From assembly GCF_003351025.1 (NCBI RefSeq), contig NZ_QPCG01000001.1:565949-629948 (forward strand): a stretch of DNA of 64,000 nt. The letters are read 5' to 3'. Both the position numbers and the translations under genes were made by a program. Below are positions 1 through 8,802 of this stretch, piece by piece; position 1 is the stretch's first letter; each line of letters opens with the position of its first letter. Source of the stretch: Mucilaginibacter endophyticus (GTDB lineage Bacteria > Bacteroidota > Bacteroidia > Sphingobacteriales > Sphingobacteriaceae). Under the pieces are notes generated by a model. It worked only from the letters and a program-made list of their open reading frames with translations. It was not told the DNA's origin and did no database searches.

Positions 1-692
1 TGTTTTAACCCAAATCCTTTGCCTAAAATATCATGCAATTCCTCGCGGATCATTTCTTTGCGCCTGCCTTTCATTCCGCCTGTTTCCATTACCACAAGCT
101 CTGGAAAGTTTATCTGGTAGTTTTCAATAAAATCAAGCAAACCGAAAGTTACACCTATCAAAAGTGTAGGCTTCCCGGCCGCTTGTTGTTTTTTAAGCTG
201 ATGAAACAATTCATCGTGATTGTATAGAAAGAAGCCGCTATCGGGATTGTTTGATTGTTTAATCAGATCGTCGACCATGTAAATGAGCGATGAACCTTCG
301 CGCTCCAGGTAAGATGGGAGCAGGGCTAAAACTGTGTAATCTTTAATATCGCCATAAAAAATAGTAAATGCTTTACGAAAACTATCCTCGTACCAGGACG
401 TATCTGTTACCCGGTGACTGCTGGTGATCATACCTGTAGTACCCGAACTGGTAAAGGTAACCTCAATGGGCTCATCAGTACTTAATATGGTATGCGATTT
501 AAAAAACTCGATAGGTAAAAAAGGGATTTGCCCATATGAGGTAATGGATGCCGGATCAATTTTTAACCCTTCAATAAACTGCCTGTAAACCGGGTTATGC
601 CTTGCCTGGTAATTGAAAACCTGCAACGCTGTATCGTTAAATTGCTCTTCGGTACTGATAGAAAATACCTGCTGTTTACCGGGTTTGTTCAT
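1..692 (-). CDS. LuxE/PaaK-family acyl ligase or acyltransferase, C-terminus cut by window edge
   Basis: The frame is open from an ATG at 692 to the window edge, giving about 230 residues of an incomplete protein beginning MNKPGKQQVFSIST. The segment IPFLPIEFFKSH followed by VTFTSSGTTGM (the Ser/Thr/Gly-rich nucleotide-binding loop of adenylating enzymes) and a later METGGMKGRR motif match the acyl-protein synthetase LuxE / phenylacetate-CoA ligase-like family of Bacteroidota. Such proteins activate a carboxylate with ATP; the substrate here is unknown. About 270 bases of repeat-like sequence separate it from the next gene, on the other strand. The family call is fairly secure, the exact role is not. 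Confidence 0.75.
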   Translation of the reverse strand, partial: MNKPGKQQVFSISTEEQFNDTALQVFNYQARHNPVYRQFIEGLKIDPASITSYGQIPFLPIEFFKSHTILSTDEPIEVTFTSSGTTGMITSSHRVTDTSWYEDSFRKAFTIFYGDIKDYTVLALLPSYLEREGSSLIYMVDDLIKQSNNPDSGFFLYNHDELFHQLKKQQAAGKPTLLIGVTFGLLDFIENYQINFPELVVMETGGMKGRRKEMIREELHDILGKGFGLK

Positions 693-720
693 TGGGGGCA
701 AAGATAAGGAAAACCGAGAG

Positions 721-895
721 TTGAACCATGATTCGCTTGATTATAGGATTTACATGATAGCAGGGTGAACTGTGAATCGCTTGATTGTGGGATTTACATG
801 ATGTTGGATGGACCATAATTTATTTGATACAGAAATGACAAGATATCAGGATAATCCTCCAATCCTATAAATCATGGTTCAAAATCAAGGTTCAA
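721..895. repeat. dispersed intergenic repeat with two direct units
   Basis: Two similar units of about 33 bases share ATTCGCTTGATT / AATCGCTTGATT and GGATTTACATGAT (around 727-757 and 775-801). They are followed by a partly complementary segment near 866-890 (CCTATAAATCATGGTTC). No coding potential is apparent. It resembles the short interspersed palindromic repeats common in Sphingobacteriaceae genomes. Confidence 0.5.
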
Positions 896-964
896 AACAC
901 CGCAAGTTTCGGGTTGAATGGCCTCGTTTACCGCCCGACCTTTGATTTATCAAAAACAATAATC

Positions 965-1444
965 ATGAACACATTTAAAATTGTACCATTATCCAAATCA
1001 TTTGCCCAAAGAATAAGAACCACCATGACTGACGATTTTGGAGGCGAAGTAGTTGAGCAATTGGCAACCGGGCTTGGGCCTTGCCGGGTTTCGCTTAAGC
1101 CTTTTGAACGTAATGTTGATAAACGACTGTTACTAAAACATTCGCCGTTTGAAATGGAAAACGCCTATAACCAACCAGGACCGGTTTTTATCAATGCCAA
1201 TGATGTTGAAGAATACAGTGATATCTATTGCTTTCCGCCCGAGATTAAAGCTAATAAAAAGAGCTTTCCGCTATCACTTATCGGTTACAGCAAGGCTCAA
1301 CAAATGGTTTTAAGCCAACTTGTTGGCGATGCCGATGTGGATGAACTGATAGCCGAAATATTTGCCGAAAATAAGAACGTAGAATATTTGCATGCCAGAA
1401 ATGCCCAGGCATGCTGTTTTATATGCAAAATTGAGCGTGTTTGA
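965..1444 (+). CDS. DUF1203 family protein
   Basis: This encodes 159 residues from the ATG at 965 (MNTFKIVPLSKSF). An in-frame upstream ATG at 914 would add 17 residues lying in repeat-like sequence and is less likely. The sequence VEQLATGLGPCRVSLKPF, FEMENAYNQPGPVFIN and DVEEYSD matches the DUF1203 family, small soluble proteins of unknown function. No signal peptide or membrane segment is seen. It stands alone: the upstream gene is divergent and the downstream gene is about 100 bases away. Confidence 0.75.
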   Translation: MNTFKIVPLSKSFAQRIRTTMTDDFGGEVVEQLATGLGPCRVSLKPFERNVDKRLLLKHSPFEMENAYNQPGPVFINANDVEEYSDIYCFPPEIKANKKSFPLSLIGYSKAQQMVLSQLVGDADVDELIAEIFAENKNVEYLHARNAQACCFICKIERV

Positions 1445-1541
1445 CTTTGAGATTACATAAAATTAAAAAACAAGTACGTGTTTTGGGGGTTAGTTAAGTA
1501 TAGAAGCAGACAACAATTAATTATATTAATCATCCATCCCC

Positions 1542-2222
1542 ATGAAAACATTAAAATTTTTGAGGCTACCGGTTTTGTTAGGCCTCTTTTTTGTAATGAT
1601 ATCGGCAAAGCCGGCCGATGACGACAGCAAGCAAACGGAGCGTATTCATAACGCATCAAATGTGCTTAAAGAGTTTGCCAAAATGAAAGAAAGTATTCCG
1701 CACCAGTTGCTGGAACAATACGAAGGTATTGTGATCATTCCAAAGATGATTAACGCAGGTTTTGGTATAGGCGGCAAACGCGGAAAAGGTGTAGCTATGG
1801 TGAAACTGGGCAACGGTAAATGGAGCGATCCAGTGTTTATCACCCTTACAGGCGGTAGCTTTGGTTTGCAGATCGGTGTACAATCGGTAGACCTGGTATT
1901 GGTGTTCCGTGATAAGGGCGTGTTAACTAAGGTTAAAAACGGCGATTTCACCATCGGTGGTGATATTTCGGCAGCTGCTGGTCCGGTTGGTCGCAGTTCA
2001 ACCGCAAGTACCGATTATAAACTACAGGCTGAGGTGTATTCTTATTCGCGCAGCAAAGGCTTATTTGCAGGTATAAGCATCAATGGTTCAAACCTTGGTA
2101 TCGATAAGGATTCGAACGCCGCTTACTATGGAGCAAAAGCAACATCGCAGGATATTTTTGCCCAGGCAACCAGCACTACCGAAGCAGTTAAAACATTAAA
2201 GGAAACTTTAGCTTCATTTTAA
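1542..2222 (+). CDS. Secreted SYLF/YSC84-type lipid-binding domain protein
   Basis: This 226-residue protein has an N-terminal hydrophobic signal (LPVLLGLFFVMISA) ending near residue 23, so it is probably exported. The rest matches the SYLF (Ysc84) domain: a helical start (NVLKEFAKMKESIPHQLL), then IVIIPKMINAGFGIGGKRGKG, GGSFGLQIGVQSVDLVLVF and GDISAAAGPVGR. In eukaryotes this domain binds phosphoinositides; bacterial members are assumed to bind lipid and their role is unknown. A bidirectional terminator follows directly, so it is probably monocistronic. Confidence 0.85.
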   Translation: MKTLKFLRLPVLLGLFFVMISAKPADDDSKQTERIHNASNVLKEFAKMKESIPHQLLEQYEGIVIIPKMINAGFGIGGKRGKGVAMVKLGNGKWSDPVFITLTGGSFGLQIGVQSVDLVLVFRDKGVLTKVKNGDFTIGGDISAAAGPVGRSSTASTDYKLQAEVYSYSRSKGLFAGISINGSNLGIDKDSNAAYYGAKATSQDIFAQATSTTEAVKTLKETLASF

Positions 2223-2242
2223 TAAATAAAATAATATTGAAT

Positions 2243-2277
2243 AAAAAATGCCCGGCGTTTTCCGCCGGGCATTTTTT
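2243..2277. terminator. bidirectional intrinsic terminator
   Basis: A perfect nine-base stem (TGCCCGGCG / CGCCGGGCA) has an A-run on the left and a T-run on the right. It lies between the convergent SYLF gene and the minus-strand operon ending at 2280, and can serve both. Confidence 0.9.
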
Positions 2278-2279
2278 AT

Positions 2280-2618
2280 TCAATGCTTTTGAAAGGCTCG
2301 TTTGAGCAGCAGTCCTGATAATGCAGACATTCCGCCGACCAATCCGCCTAAAATTCCGGTTATTGCAAGTATAAAGCCCCAACCCGGCAAGTGAAACAAA
2401 TGAGCTATCCTTGTAGCCATGATATGATCATTAGGAATGCTTTTAAAAAGTGCCAGTACTATCCATACAATTAAAACCGCTACAAATGCCTGCCAAAAGG
2501 AGCTTTTTGCGGTAGTGCCAATAAAAAGGGCTGTTAAAAATGATATGATGGCAATTATCCACCAGGGTAAAAAATATCCGCTGGCAAACGAAAGTATAAG
2601 TATAATGAGGAATAACAT
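2280..2618 (-). CDS. Small membrane protein of unknown function
   Basis: The 112 residues hold about four hydrophobic segments: LFLIILILSFASGYFL, WWIIAIISFLTALFIG, FWQAFVAVLIVWIVLALF and WGFILAITGILGGLVGGMSALSGLLL. The last segment is Gly-rich. No known family is recognised. It starts only seven bases after the stop of the penicillin acylase gene and probably shares its transcript, which is closed by the hairpin at 2243-2277. Confidence 0.7.
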   Translation of the reverse strand: MLFLIILILSFASGYFLPWWIIAIISFLTALFIGTTAKSSFWQAFVAVLIVWIVLALFKSIPNDHIMATRIAHLFHLPGWGFILAITGILGGLVGGMSALSGLLLKRAFQKH

Positions 2619-2625
2619 GTTGCTA

Positions 2626-5061
2626 TTATTTATCGGTTAATGTATATATTGATTTAATACGGGGCGATTGTTCACTGGCCGATTGCATGAAAAGAAGTTC
2701 TTTTAACTGTCCTTCATTCCAGGTTTTAAACATATCGTTATAAAAGAAACTACCCGGATTGCCCGATTCTCCGCCCGGGAAAATGCCGTAGCCTTTTACT
2801 TTTGGCCCCATTTGTACCACCATGCGCCATGACGGGCCGTGGCCATCATTTAGAGCATTGACTGTTGTGCCCGTGCCGCCAGATTCAAAATTACCCGAAC
2901 CAAAAGCAGGCTGACGTAGCAGACTGGCTACTTCCATTTTTTTAAATTTCCCCCATTGCCAGTCTGGCCCTGGTTTACCACATTTGTCCACAATTTCTTT
3001 TACAGCTGCTTCAAACGCTTTATTAACTATGTCTGCCGCATTTTCCTTTGCCGGTGTGCGGATATCGTCAAACCATTTGGAATCGGGCTCTTTTAACAAT
3101 AAGCGTTCGGTACGGTCCATCGACGGGAAGTTATTTTGCATGTTTTTATCGGCAAAATCATCGGCCCAGATGGCGGTATATAGCTGCGACCACCAATTGC
3201 CAAATACGGTGGCTCCAATTGAATTGGCCGAAACATTTTTGTCCCATTTGGTAATCTCATGATAAGCTATAATTTGAGTGGCATCAAGTGTTTTAGGGTT
3301 GATATATTTCAACAGCGTTGGTAAAATGTCCTGAGCGCGGATGCTGTATACATCAGTTTGCAGGATCCGCATGCTATCAACAGTGGCTTTAGTCATAGCG
3401 GTAAGCCTGTCGTTAATACGTTTACCGCGTTCATACGAGGCAAACGACCAATCGATGTAATAAGGGTAGCTTGGGTCTGTTGATGACTGATTGGCCGAGC
3501 TCACAAATCCTCTCGGCGGGTTTTTAACAGTTGGGTCCTGCTCAAATGGGATCCAGCCATGCCAATCGTCGGCAGGGTCGGTTCCATCTAAAATAAATTT
3601 GCCCTGGTCTTTATATTTAAGCGGGTACTTACCGTTAGGCGTAATGGCTATATCATCTTTACTGGCAAAAACAAAATTTGATGCCGGGGCGCTGAAAAAG
3701 GTGAGCGCTTTACGATAATCATCATAGTTTTTACCCGTATTAAGCAGGTACATGGCCATCAATTCGTTTGATGGTTCGTGAGCTATCCATCGCAGTGAAT
3801 GCCCTGTCGGAACAAAATCAGGGCCATCTGCTTTTTGAGCATCGTTTTGATATACTACGGGGCCATGGTGGGTATAAACCACGGTATCATAAATCGGCTT
3901 TTTACCTAATACCTCAATTTTTTCGATACGACGGGTGGTTTTATTCCATTTGTTGTTATACCAGTACTCATCCATTTTGGTATCCCTGAATTTTTCCTGG
4001 TACCAGTCCAGTACATCGGCGTCAACGTTGGTAATGCCCCAGCTGATATTATTATTAAAACCCAGGATAACACAAGGTGCTCCCGGTAGCGATACGCCAT
4101 AAACATTCATGCCCGGCGCCGAAAGCTGGATTTGGTACCAGATAGAAGGAAGCGTGAGGTTAAGATGCGGATCATTAGCCAGGATAGGATAGCCGCTTGC
4201 GGTTTTACTGCCGGCAACGGCCCAGTTGTTACTGCCTATGCCTTCAACGCGGGGTTTGGTATTGCTGCTATCCGTCATGTTGGCCAGGAAATTGGCCGAT
4301 GGCTTAGGGATGGTGAGCGGTTTAAAATAATCCCATTTTGTGCCTACCGGGATGATGGGATCTTCGTGCATTGGATAGTCTGGGAAGAGATCATTGGTAG
4401 TGGTTGGGCCAAATTTGCGCAGGATATTGGTCATGGCAAATTCGTTTGAACCTCCGGCTAATGTTTCAGACATTAGCTTTAGTAAAAAAGCACAGTTTAT
4501 GGGTTTCCATTCTTCAGGGGCATAGTTGAGTAACTTAAACTCTATTGGATAATCACGTGGGCTTAACTGGTGGATATAACTGTTGATACCATCGGTATAA
4601 GCCAGGATCATATTCCGGACTGTAGGATCGGCCATCATGGCTTTTATGGTTTTTTCTGCACCGTAAACCATGCCCATGCGGCGGTGGTACCGGTCAATAT
4701 CCAGCACTTTGGGGCCAATAACTTCGGCCAGCCTGCCGGCTGCCTGCCGGGTTTGGATGTCCATTTGCCAAAGGCGATCGGTAGCGGTCATGTAGCCTTG
4801 GGCAAAGTACAGATCGTGTTCGTTTTCGGCAAAAATGTGTGGGATATGGTTTTCATCAAACTTGATGGTAACCTTGCCTTGCAAGCCTTTAAGTTTTAAA
4901 TCGAGCTTAGGCAAAATGTGTTTGCTTTCGGCATTTTGCCAAAAGCCATCTGCCGGGCTCAGGAATTTACCCAAAGGAGGAACAGTGCCAATTTTTGATT
5001 GCAGTGCCCAGATCAGGGCGAGCGTTATGGAAATGGATATGAATGCCTTAGTGAATTTCAT
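2626..5061 (-). CDS. Penicillin acylase family protein (Ntn-hydrolase)
   Basis: This 811-residue protein has an N-terminal hydrophobic signal (ISISITLALIWAL) and acts in the periplasm or is membrane-anchored. It matches the S45 family of N-terminal nucleophile amidases. These precursors cleave themselves to expose a catalytic Ser, here Ser277 in IGSNNWAVAG, separating an alpha chain (residues about 41-265) from the beta chain. The beta chain has PILANDPHL, FNNNISWGITN and the late RMVVQMGP region. Family members hydrolyse amides such as N-acyl homoserine lactones or beta-lactam side chains; the substrate here cannot be told. The gene starts 30 bases after the nuclease gene and precedes the small membrane protein, suggesting a three-gene operon. 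Confidence 0.93.
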   Translation of the reverse strand: MKFTKAFISISITLALIWALQSKIGTVPPLGKFLSPADGFWQNAESKHILPKLDLKLKGLQGKVTIKFDENHIPHIFAENEHDLYFAQGYMTATDRLWQMDIQTRQAAGRLAEVIGPKVLDIDRYHRRMGMVYGAEKTIKAMMADPTVRNMILAYTDGINSYIHQLSPRDYPIEFKLLNYAPEEWKPINCAFLLKLMSETLAGGSNEFAMTNILRKFGPTTTNDLFPDYPMHEDPIIPVGTKWDYFKPLTIPKPSANFLANMTDSSNTKPRVEGIGSNNWAVAGSKTASGYPILANDPHLNLTLPSIWYQIQLSAPGMNVYGVSLPGAPCVILGFNNNISWGITNVDADVLDWYQEKFRDTKMDEYWYNNKWNKTTRRIEKIEVLGKKPIYDTVVYTHHGPVVYQNDAQKADGPDFVPTGHSLRWIAHEPSNELMAMYLLNTGKNYDDYRKALTFFSAPASNFVFASKDDIAITPNGKYPLKYKDQGKFILDGTDPADDWHGWIPFEQDPTVKNPPRGFVSSANQSSTDPSYPYYIDWSFASYERGKRINDRLTAMTKATVDSMRILQTDVYSIRAQDILPTLLKYINPKTLDATQIIAYHEITKWDKNVSANSIGATVFGNWWSQLYTAIWADDFADKNMQNNFPSMDRTERLLLKEPDSKWFDDIRTPAKENAADIVNKAFEAAVKEIVDKCGKPGPDWQWGKFKKMEVASLLRQPAFGSGNFESGGTGTTVNALNDGHGPSWRMVVQMGPKVKGYGIFPGGESGNPGSFFYNDMFKTWNEGQLKELLFMQSASEQSPRIKSIYTLTDK

Positions 5062-5091
5062 TGTTGTTGATATGCCCCTAAAGTTAACTAT

Positions 5092-5670
5092 TTAGGCTGC
5101 ATATTCAAGCTTTGGCTTACGCTTGTGGTAATGTTTTTTAGGCTTGGGAGTTTGAAGCGAATCTGCTTTGGGTTGTCTCTTTTCCCGGCGGAAATCCCAG
5201 GGTGGGGTAGGGCTGGCATCCTGCCATAGGCCCAGTTTGTTTTCGCGGGCCTGCTGTTCTAAAGCAGCAAGTTCCGTGCTTTTGGAATAGGCTTTATAGT
5301 GCCAGGCGTAACCGTTTTTTACCAATGCGTAATTTACGTTCGTCCCGTCTGTAAGTACCACCTGGGCAACGGTACGGCCATAGCGGTCATGCTCATTGCC
5401 GATAAGCTTTACATCTTTACCAAAGCACAGATCAGAAGTGAATTTTTTAGCTGCCTGTCCAAACGCCTGCGATTTTTCGGGGCAGTCAATCTCGGCAAGC
5501 CTTACGGTAACCTGCTGGTTGTCGCTGCTGAGCAAGCCCAATGTATCCCCATCCTTTATCTTCACAACTTTATAAACATCTGCATCGCTTTGTTTGGTGT
5601 TGTTTGGGCTACAGCCGGCAATAACGATGATTAAAAGAGCGAATAGTAAGAAGGAGTATTTTTTTAGCAT
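5092..5670 (-). CDS. Lipoprotein thermonuclease (SNase-like)
   Basis: This 192-residue protein has a lipoprotein signal (FLLFALLIIVIAGC) with a Cys at the lipobox, so it should be anchored in the periplasm or outer membrane. The staphylococcal nuclease fold is shown by VVKIKDGDTLGLL, VRLAEIDCPEKSQAFG and HDRYGRTVAQV. The Arg of VRL, the Glu of CPE and the Arg of YGR correspond to the catalytic Arg-Glu-Arg set, so it should cut nucleic acid with Ca2+. The Lys/Pro-rich tail (about 158-190) is probably disordered. It is the first gene of the likely operon with the penicillin acylase. Confidence 0.9.
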   Translation of the reverse strand: MLKKYSFLLFALLIIVIAGCSPNNTKQSDADVYKVVKIKDGDTLGLLSSDNQQVTVRLAEIDCPEKSQAFGQAAKKFTSDLCFGKDVKLIGNEHDRYGRTVAQVVLTDGTNVNYALVKNGYAWHYKAYSKSTELAALEQQARENKLGLWQDASPTPPWDFRREKRQPKADSLQTPKPKKHYHKRKPKLEYAA

Positions 5671-5689
5671 GAGGTAAAAGTGCGGATTT

Positions 5690-5885
5690 TTTTTCTGAAC
5701 CAGGATTAAACGGATTAAGTGATTTATTGGATTTACCTGAAAAAAGCGAACTGGAATGAAGAGGTTTTTAGGACTGATGAATTAAGCGATCTGATGGGAC
5801 AAAGAAGTAGATAAACCGAATGAACGGATTTATCAGATTAGATGAAAAAAATCCAATGAATCCGAAAAATCCCCCAAATCCCGGT
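5690..5885. repeat. intergenic repeat-derived sequence
   Basis: The gap between the nuclease and VOC genes has no open frame. It contains GAACCAGGATTAAACGGATT on the left and the rough complement AATCCGAAAAATCCC ... CCCGGTTC on the right. The same AAATCCCGGTTCAGAC signature recurs in the composite repeats near 28.3 and 36.1 kb. Confidence 0.45.
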
Positions 5886-5886
5886 T

Positions 5887-6237
5887 CTACTTCCCATGCA
5901 AACTTAACGCGTTACCATCCGGATCTTTGACGGTGGCAAACCTGCCCCAGGGTGTTTTTTCGGCATCGGCCACCTCGAGGCCTTTTGCACGAAGCTCTTC
6001 AATTTCTTTATCCAGCTCATCAGTTTTAATTACAAAGCCACGTACGCTCCCTGCGGGCATTTCAGGAAACCAGTTAACAAGTGTAATAGAAACAAGCGAA
6101 CCGGGGAACGACATCTGGATCCAGGTTTGTTTATCAAAGTTGGCTTCCACTATAGTTTCAAAACCCAATTTAAGATAAAAGTCTTTTGCTGCCTGCTGGT
6201 TGGTTACAGGGATAGAAATAATTTCGATAGCTTTCAT
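5887..6237 (-). CDS. VOC family protein (glyoxalase/bleomycin-resistance fold)
   Basis: This encodes 116 residues of the vicinal-oxygen-chelate fold: the start AIEIISIPVTNQQAAKDFYLKLGF and the end WGRFATVKDPDGNALSLHGK are the usual first and last strands of a single betaalphabetabetabeta-repeat protein. Members bind a metal and isomerise, open or bind small molecules. The sequence does not show which reaction applies. It is monocistronic on the minus strand, with divergent spacing to the DUF3095 gene. Confidence 0.85.
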   Translation of the reverse strand: MKAIEIISIPVTNQQAAKDFYLKLGFETIVEANFDKQTWIQMSFPGSLVSITLVNWFPEMPAGSVRGFVIKTDELDKEIEELRAKGLEVADAEKTPWGRFATVKDPDGNALSLHGK

Positions 6238-6412
6238 TTGTTTAGCTGTTGTTTGATGGTTATAAGAGGTAGGATTAACCTTTGTTGAATGTCGAATTTA
6301 TCTTTGAAATATTATGTCAATTGAAAATATTTTTTCTATCAAAATGGAACTGTTTTTCGTAATTGAACACGATCTTTAAAACATAATTCGCCGGTTTTTT
6401 ATTTCAGGAGAA

Positions 6413-7564
6413 ATGTCAGTTGCCAATCAAAGCTTTTATTCCGATTTGAAAGTGAACACTATACCACTTAGTGAGCTTTTTATTAAAGACGAGTTATTTT
6501 ATAACGTGCCTGACGACTGGCATATCATCATCACCGATATTAAAGGAAGTACACTCGCAGTAAGCAACGGGCAGCACGAAAACGTGAACTTTGTGGCCAC
6601 AGGCAGTATCGTATCCGTGCTTAATATCGCTTTTAAGCATAATATCACTGTGCCGTTCTTTTTTGGTGGTGATGGGGCTACTTTTATTGTTCCGGGGCCT
6701 ATAGTTAATGATGTAATGAAGGCTCTTGCTTTGTATAAGGATAATGCCCGGAAAAATTTTGATTTTGAACTGCGGACTGGGATTGTGCCCGTTAAAAGGG
6801 TTTATGATGAGGGATACAAATTATGTATCAGTAAATACTGCACTTCCGGCAATTTTACAATCCCAATTATCCTCGGCAATGGTTTAAGTTTTGCCGAAAA
6901 AATAATTAAAGGAAAAGAAGGCGAATCATTTGATTATATGGCACAGGAGGGAGAACTTGACCTTACTGGTATGCAATGCAGGTGGGACAAGATACCGCCG
7001 CCCGAAAATACGGATGAGGTTGTGTCTTTGTTGGTAGTTGCCCTGGATGAAAGCAAGCAGGCAGCAGTTTTCAAAAAAGTGATTGGCTATATCGATGAAA
7101 TTTATGGCGATCCGGAAATGCGACAGCCTATATCGATTCCCAAGCTGAAACTTAAGTCGACTTTTGACTGGTTGGGACGAGAAATGAAGGTGAAGCTGGG
7201 CAACATAAAAGTAATGGAGTTACTCAAAGATTGGGTTATAATGCTTTACGGTTATATTTGGTTCAATACCAAAAAAGGGAAGCACTATTTAAACCGCCTG
7301 GTTGAGATGTCGGACACGCTGGTTATCGACGGAAAGATCAATACCGTAATATCCGGAACATCAGCCCAAAGAAAAAAATTACAGGATATTTTAGTACAAC
7401 TTGAAAATGAAGGTGAGCTGTATTTTGGTTTCCATGTAAGCCGTGAATCAGTAATGTCATGCTACGTGCGCGATCTGGAAGATGGGCATATCCATTTTGT
7501 TGATGGAGCCGAAGGTGGATATACTAAGGCTGCCGGCTTTATTAAAAGCAAGCTGGCAGGATAA
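6413..7564 (+). CDS. DUF3095 protein, possibly nucleotide-cyclase-like
   Basis: This 383-residue soluble protein starts at an ATG preceded by AGGAG. It matches DUF3095, of unknown function. Two features recall class III cyclases/GGDEF folds: ITDIKGST with Asp42, in the position of the first metal-binding Asp strand, and FFFGGDGATF with Asp87 in a GGD turn. The C-terminal part (about 240-383) looks like a winged-helix or regulatory region. Enzymatic activity is inference only. The next gene, a 2Fe-2S protein, has its own candidate promoter. Confidence 0.8.
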   Translation: MSVANQSFYSDLKVNTIPLSELFIKDELFYNVPDDWHIIITDIKGSTLAVSNGQHENVNFVATGSIVSVLNIAFKHNITVPFFFGGDGATFIVPGPIVNDVMKALALYKDNARKNFDFELRTGIVPVKRVYDEGYKLCISKYCTSGNFTIPIILGNGLSFAEKIIKGKEGESFDYMAQEGELDLTGMQCRWDKIPPPENTDEVVSLLVVALDESKQAAVFKKVIGYIDEIYGDPEMRQPISIPKLKLKSTFDWLGREMKVKLGNIKVMELLKDWVIMLYGYIWFNTKKGKHYLNRLVEMSDTLVIDGKINTVISGTSAQRKKLQDILVQLENEGELYFGFHVSRESVMSCYVRDLEDGHIHFVDGAEGGYTKAAGFIKSKLAG

Positions 7565-7612
7565 TTAAACTAATGTGGTTTGTAATTGCTTAAAAATCAC
7601 ATAACATATCCT

Positions 7613-7620
7613 TAACTTTG
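7613..7620 (+). promoter_or_regulatory. candidate Bacteroidota -7 element
   Basis: TAACTTTG matches the TAnnTTTG consensus exactly and sits 21 bases before the start of the ferredoxin-like gene. A TTG lies about 24 bases upstream. The -33 element is weak. Confidence 0.5.
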
Positions 7621-7641
7621 TGGTAAGTAAAATTTAATCCC

Positions 7642-7902
7642 ATGAGCAAATTTACCATACCTGATAAAGTGCTGTACGTATGTGTAGGCAGTAAATGCGG
7701 AAAACGCGGCGGCAAGGATATGTATAAACTGGCCAAATCGTATATCAAGCACCATCACGGTCGCGAAGAATTGGAGGTTATTGAAACCGAATGTACCGAC
7801 AGATGCAAGTACGCTCCGATATGCAGTATTCAGCCCGGCAATACCTGGTTAAAGGAATATCATCCTAAAGAGGTTCTGAAACTGATGGATCTGATAGATT
7901 AA
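7642..7902 (+). CDS. Thioredoxin-like [2Fe-2S] ferredoxin
   Basis: This encodes 86 residues. Cys14 and Cys19 (VCVGSKCGKRGG) with Cys51 and Cys55 (ECTDRCKYAP) form the usual Cx4C...Cx3C pattern of the thioredoxin-fold 2Fe-2S family, related to NuoE and to shethna-like ferredoxins. Cys61 is extra. It is expected to carry electrons in the cytoplasm; the partner is unknown. The family is normally 80-110 residues, so the gene looks complete. Confidence 0.85.
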   Translation: MSKFTIPDKVLYVCVGSKCGKRGGKDMYKLAKSYIKHHHGREELEVIETECTDRCKYAPICSIQPGNTWLKEYHPKEVLKLMDLID

Positions 7903-7933
7903 GGGAAACTTAGTTAATTCCCATTTAAAACCA

Positions 7934-8053
7934 TTGTCATCTCGACGAACAGCGCGGAGGCGTGAGCGCAGGATGAGGAGAAATCTTATACGCCCTGCAA
8001 ATCAATATGCAGGAGGTATAAGATTTCTCACTCGTTCCTCGTATCGAAATGAC
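7934..8053. repeat. palindromic intergenic repeat
   Basis: A long imperfect inverted repeat: the left arm ATTGTCATCTCGACGAA ... GAGAAATCTTATACG pairs with TATAAGATTTCTCACTCG ... TATCGAAATGACAAT. It is of a kind common in Sphingobacteriaceae; a relative occurs at 28386-28487. Confidence 0.7.
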
Positions 8054-8072
8054 AATAGCTGATAATAAAAAA

Positions 8073-8104
8073 GGTCCTTTTGCATTTGCAAAAGGACCTT
8101 TTTT
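8073..8104. terminator. bidirectional intrinsic terminator
   Basis: A perfect 12-base stem (GGTCCTTTTGCA / TGCAAAAGGACC) has an A-run before and T-run after. It lies between the convergent ferredoxin and ferritin genes. Confidence 0.9.
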
Positions 8105-8140
8105 ATTGAACTCTCTTCTTTAGAGAGGGCAGGGTGAAAC

Positions 8141-8671
8141 TTACGCCTCGCTGTCATATTTTATCTGACCAACATGTTTGTCGATCTGCCACCTGCCGGT
8201 ACCTTCTTCGCCAATAACTTCGAATAGTTCCAGTGCACGACGGGCTTTGTATTCTTCCTCACGTTGCTCTTTCAGGAACCAGTTCAGGAACTCCATAGTA
8301 ATAAAGTCCTGCTCTTTCATGCAACGAGCGTAGATATTTTTAATAGAGTTGGTTACGCTGATCTCCTGGTCAAGAGCTTCTTCAAACACTTCACGGAATG
8401 AGTTAAACTCCTGTTTAATGCCGGTTACTTCCGGAGATACGGCATTGCCGCCCATATCAAGGATGTATTTATAAAATTTTAGCTGGTGATGGCGTTCTTC
8501 ATCTGCTTGTTTGAAAAAATATTCAGATGAAAAATCATAACCATTACGGTTGCACCATGAAGCCATGGCTAAATATATTGAAGATGATAGTGCTTCTTTC
8601 TTAACTTGCTGATTTAAAAGCGCTTCGATATCTGATGATATCAGGCTTTTTATGCGGAGTAGGTCTTTCAT
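8141..8671 (-). CDS. Ferritin (non-haem, FtnA type)
   Basis: This 176-residue protein is of usual bacterial ferritin length. Ferroxidase ligands can be placed at Glu26 (KKEALSS), Glu59 and His62 (ADEERHHQ), with later acidic and Gln residues in WFLKEQREEEYKAR. It oxidises Fe(II) and stores iron in a 24-subunit cytoplasmic shell. The tail (GRWQIDKHVGQIKYDSEA) is longer than in Escherichia coli FtnA. It is monocistronic, ending at the shared terminator. Confidence 0.93.
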   Translation of the reverse strand: MKDLLRIKSLISSDIEALLNQQVKKEALSSSIYLAMASWCNRNGYDFSSEYFFKQADEERHHQLKFYKYILDMGGNAVSPEVTGIKQEFNSFREVFEEALDQEISVTNSIKNIYARCMKEQDFITMEFLNWFLKEQREEEYKARRALELFEVIGEEGTGRWQIDKHVGQIKYDSEA

Positions 8672-8802
8672 GACTTTATTAAATTAAGCGTTATATGCGT
8701 TATTGCGGGAATTATGATGCAATAATAATGCAGTTAAAGCATATTAGTTTAATTTAATGATAATATGAAATTAATCTAAATTATAACGAGAATTGGTCTA
8801 AA

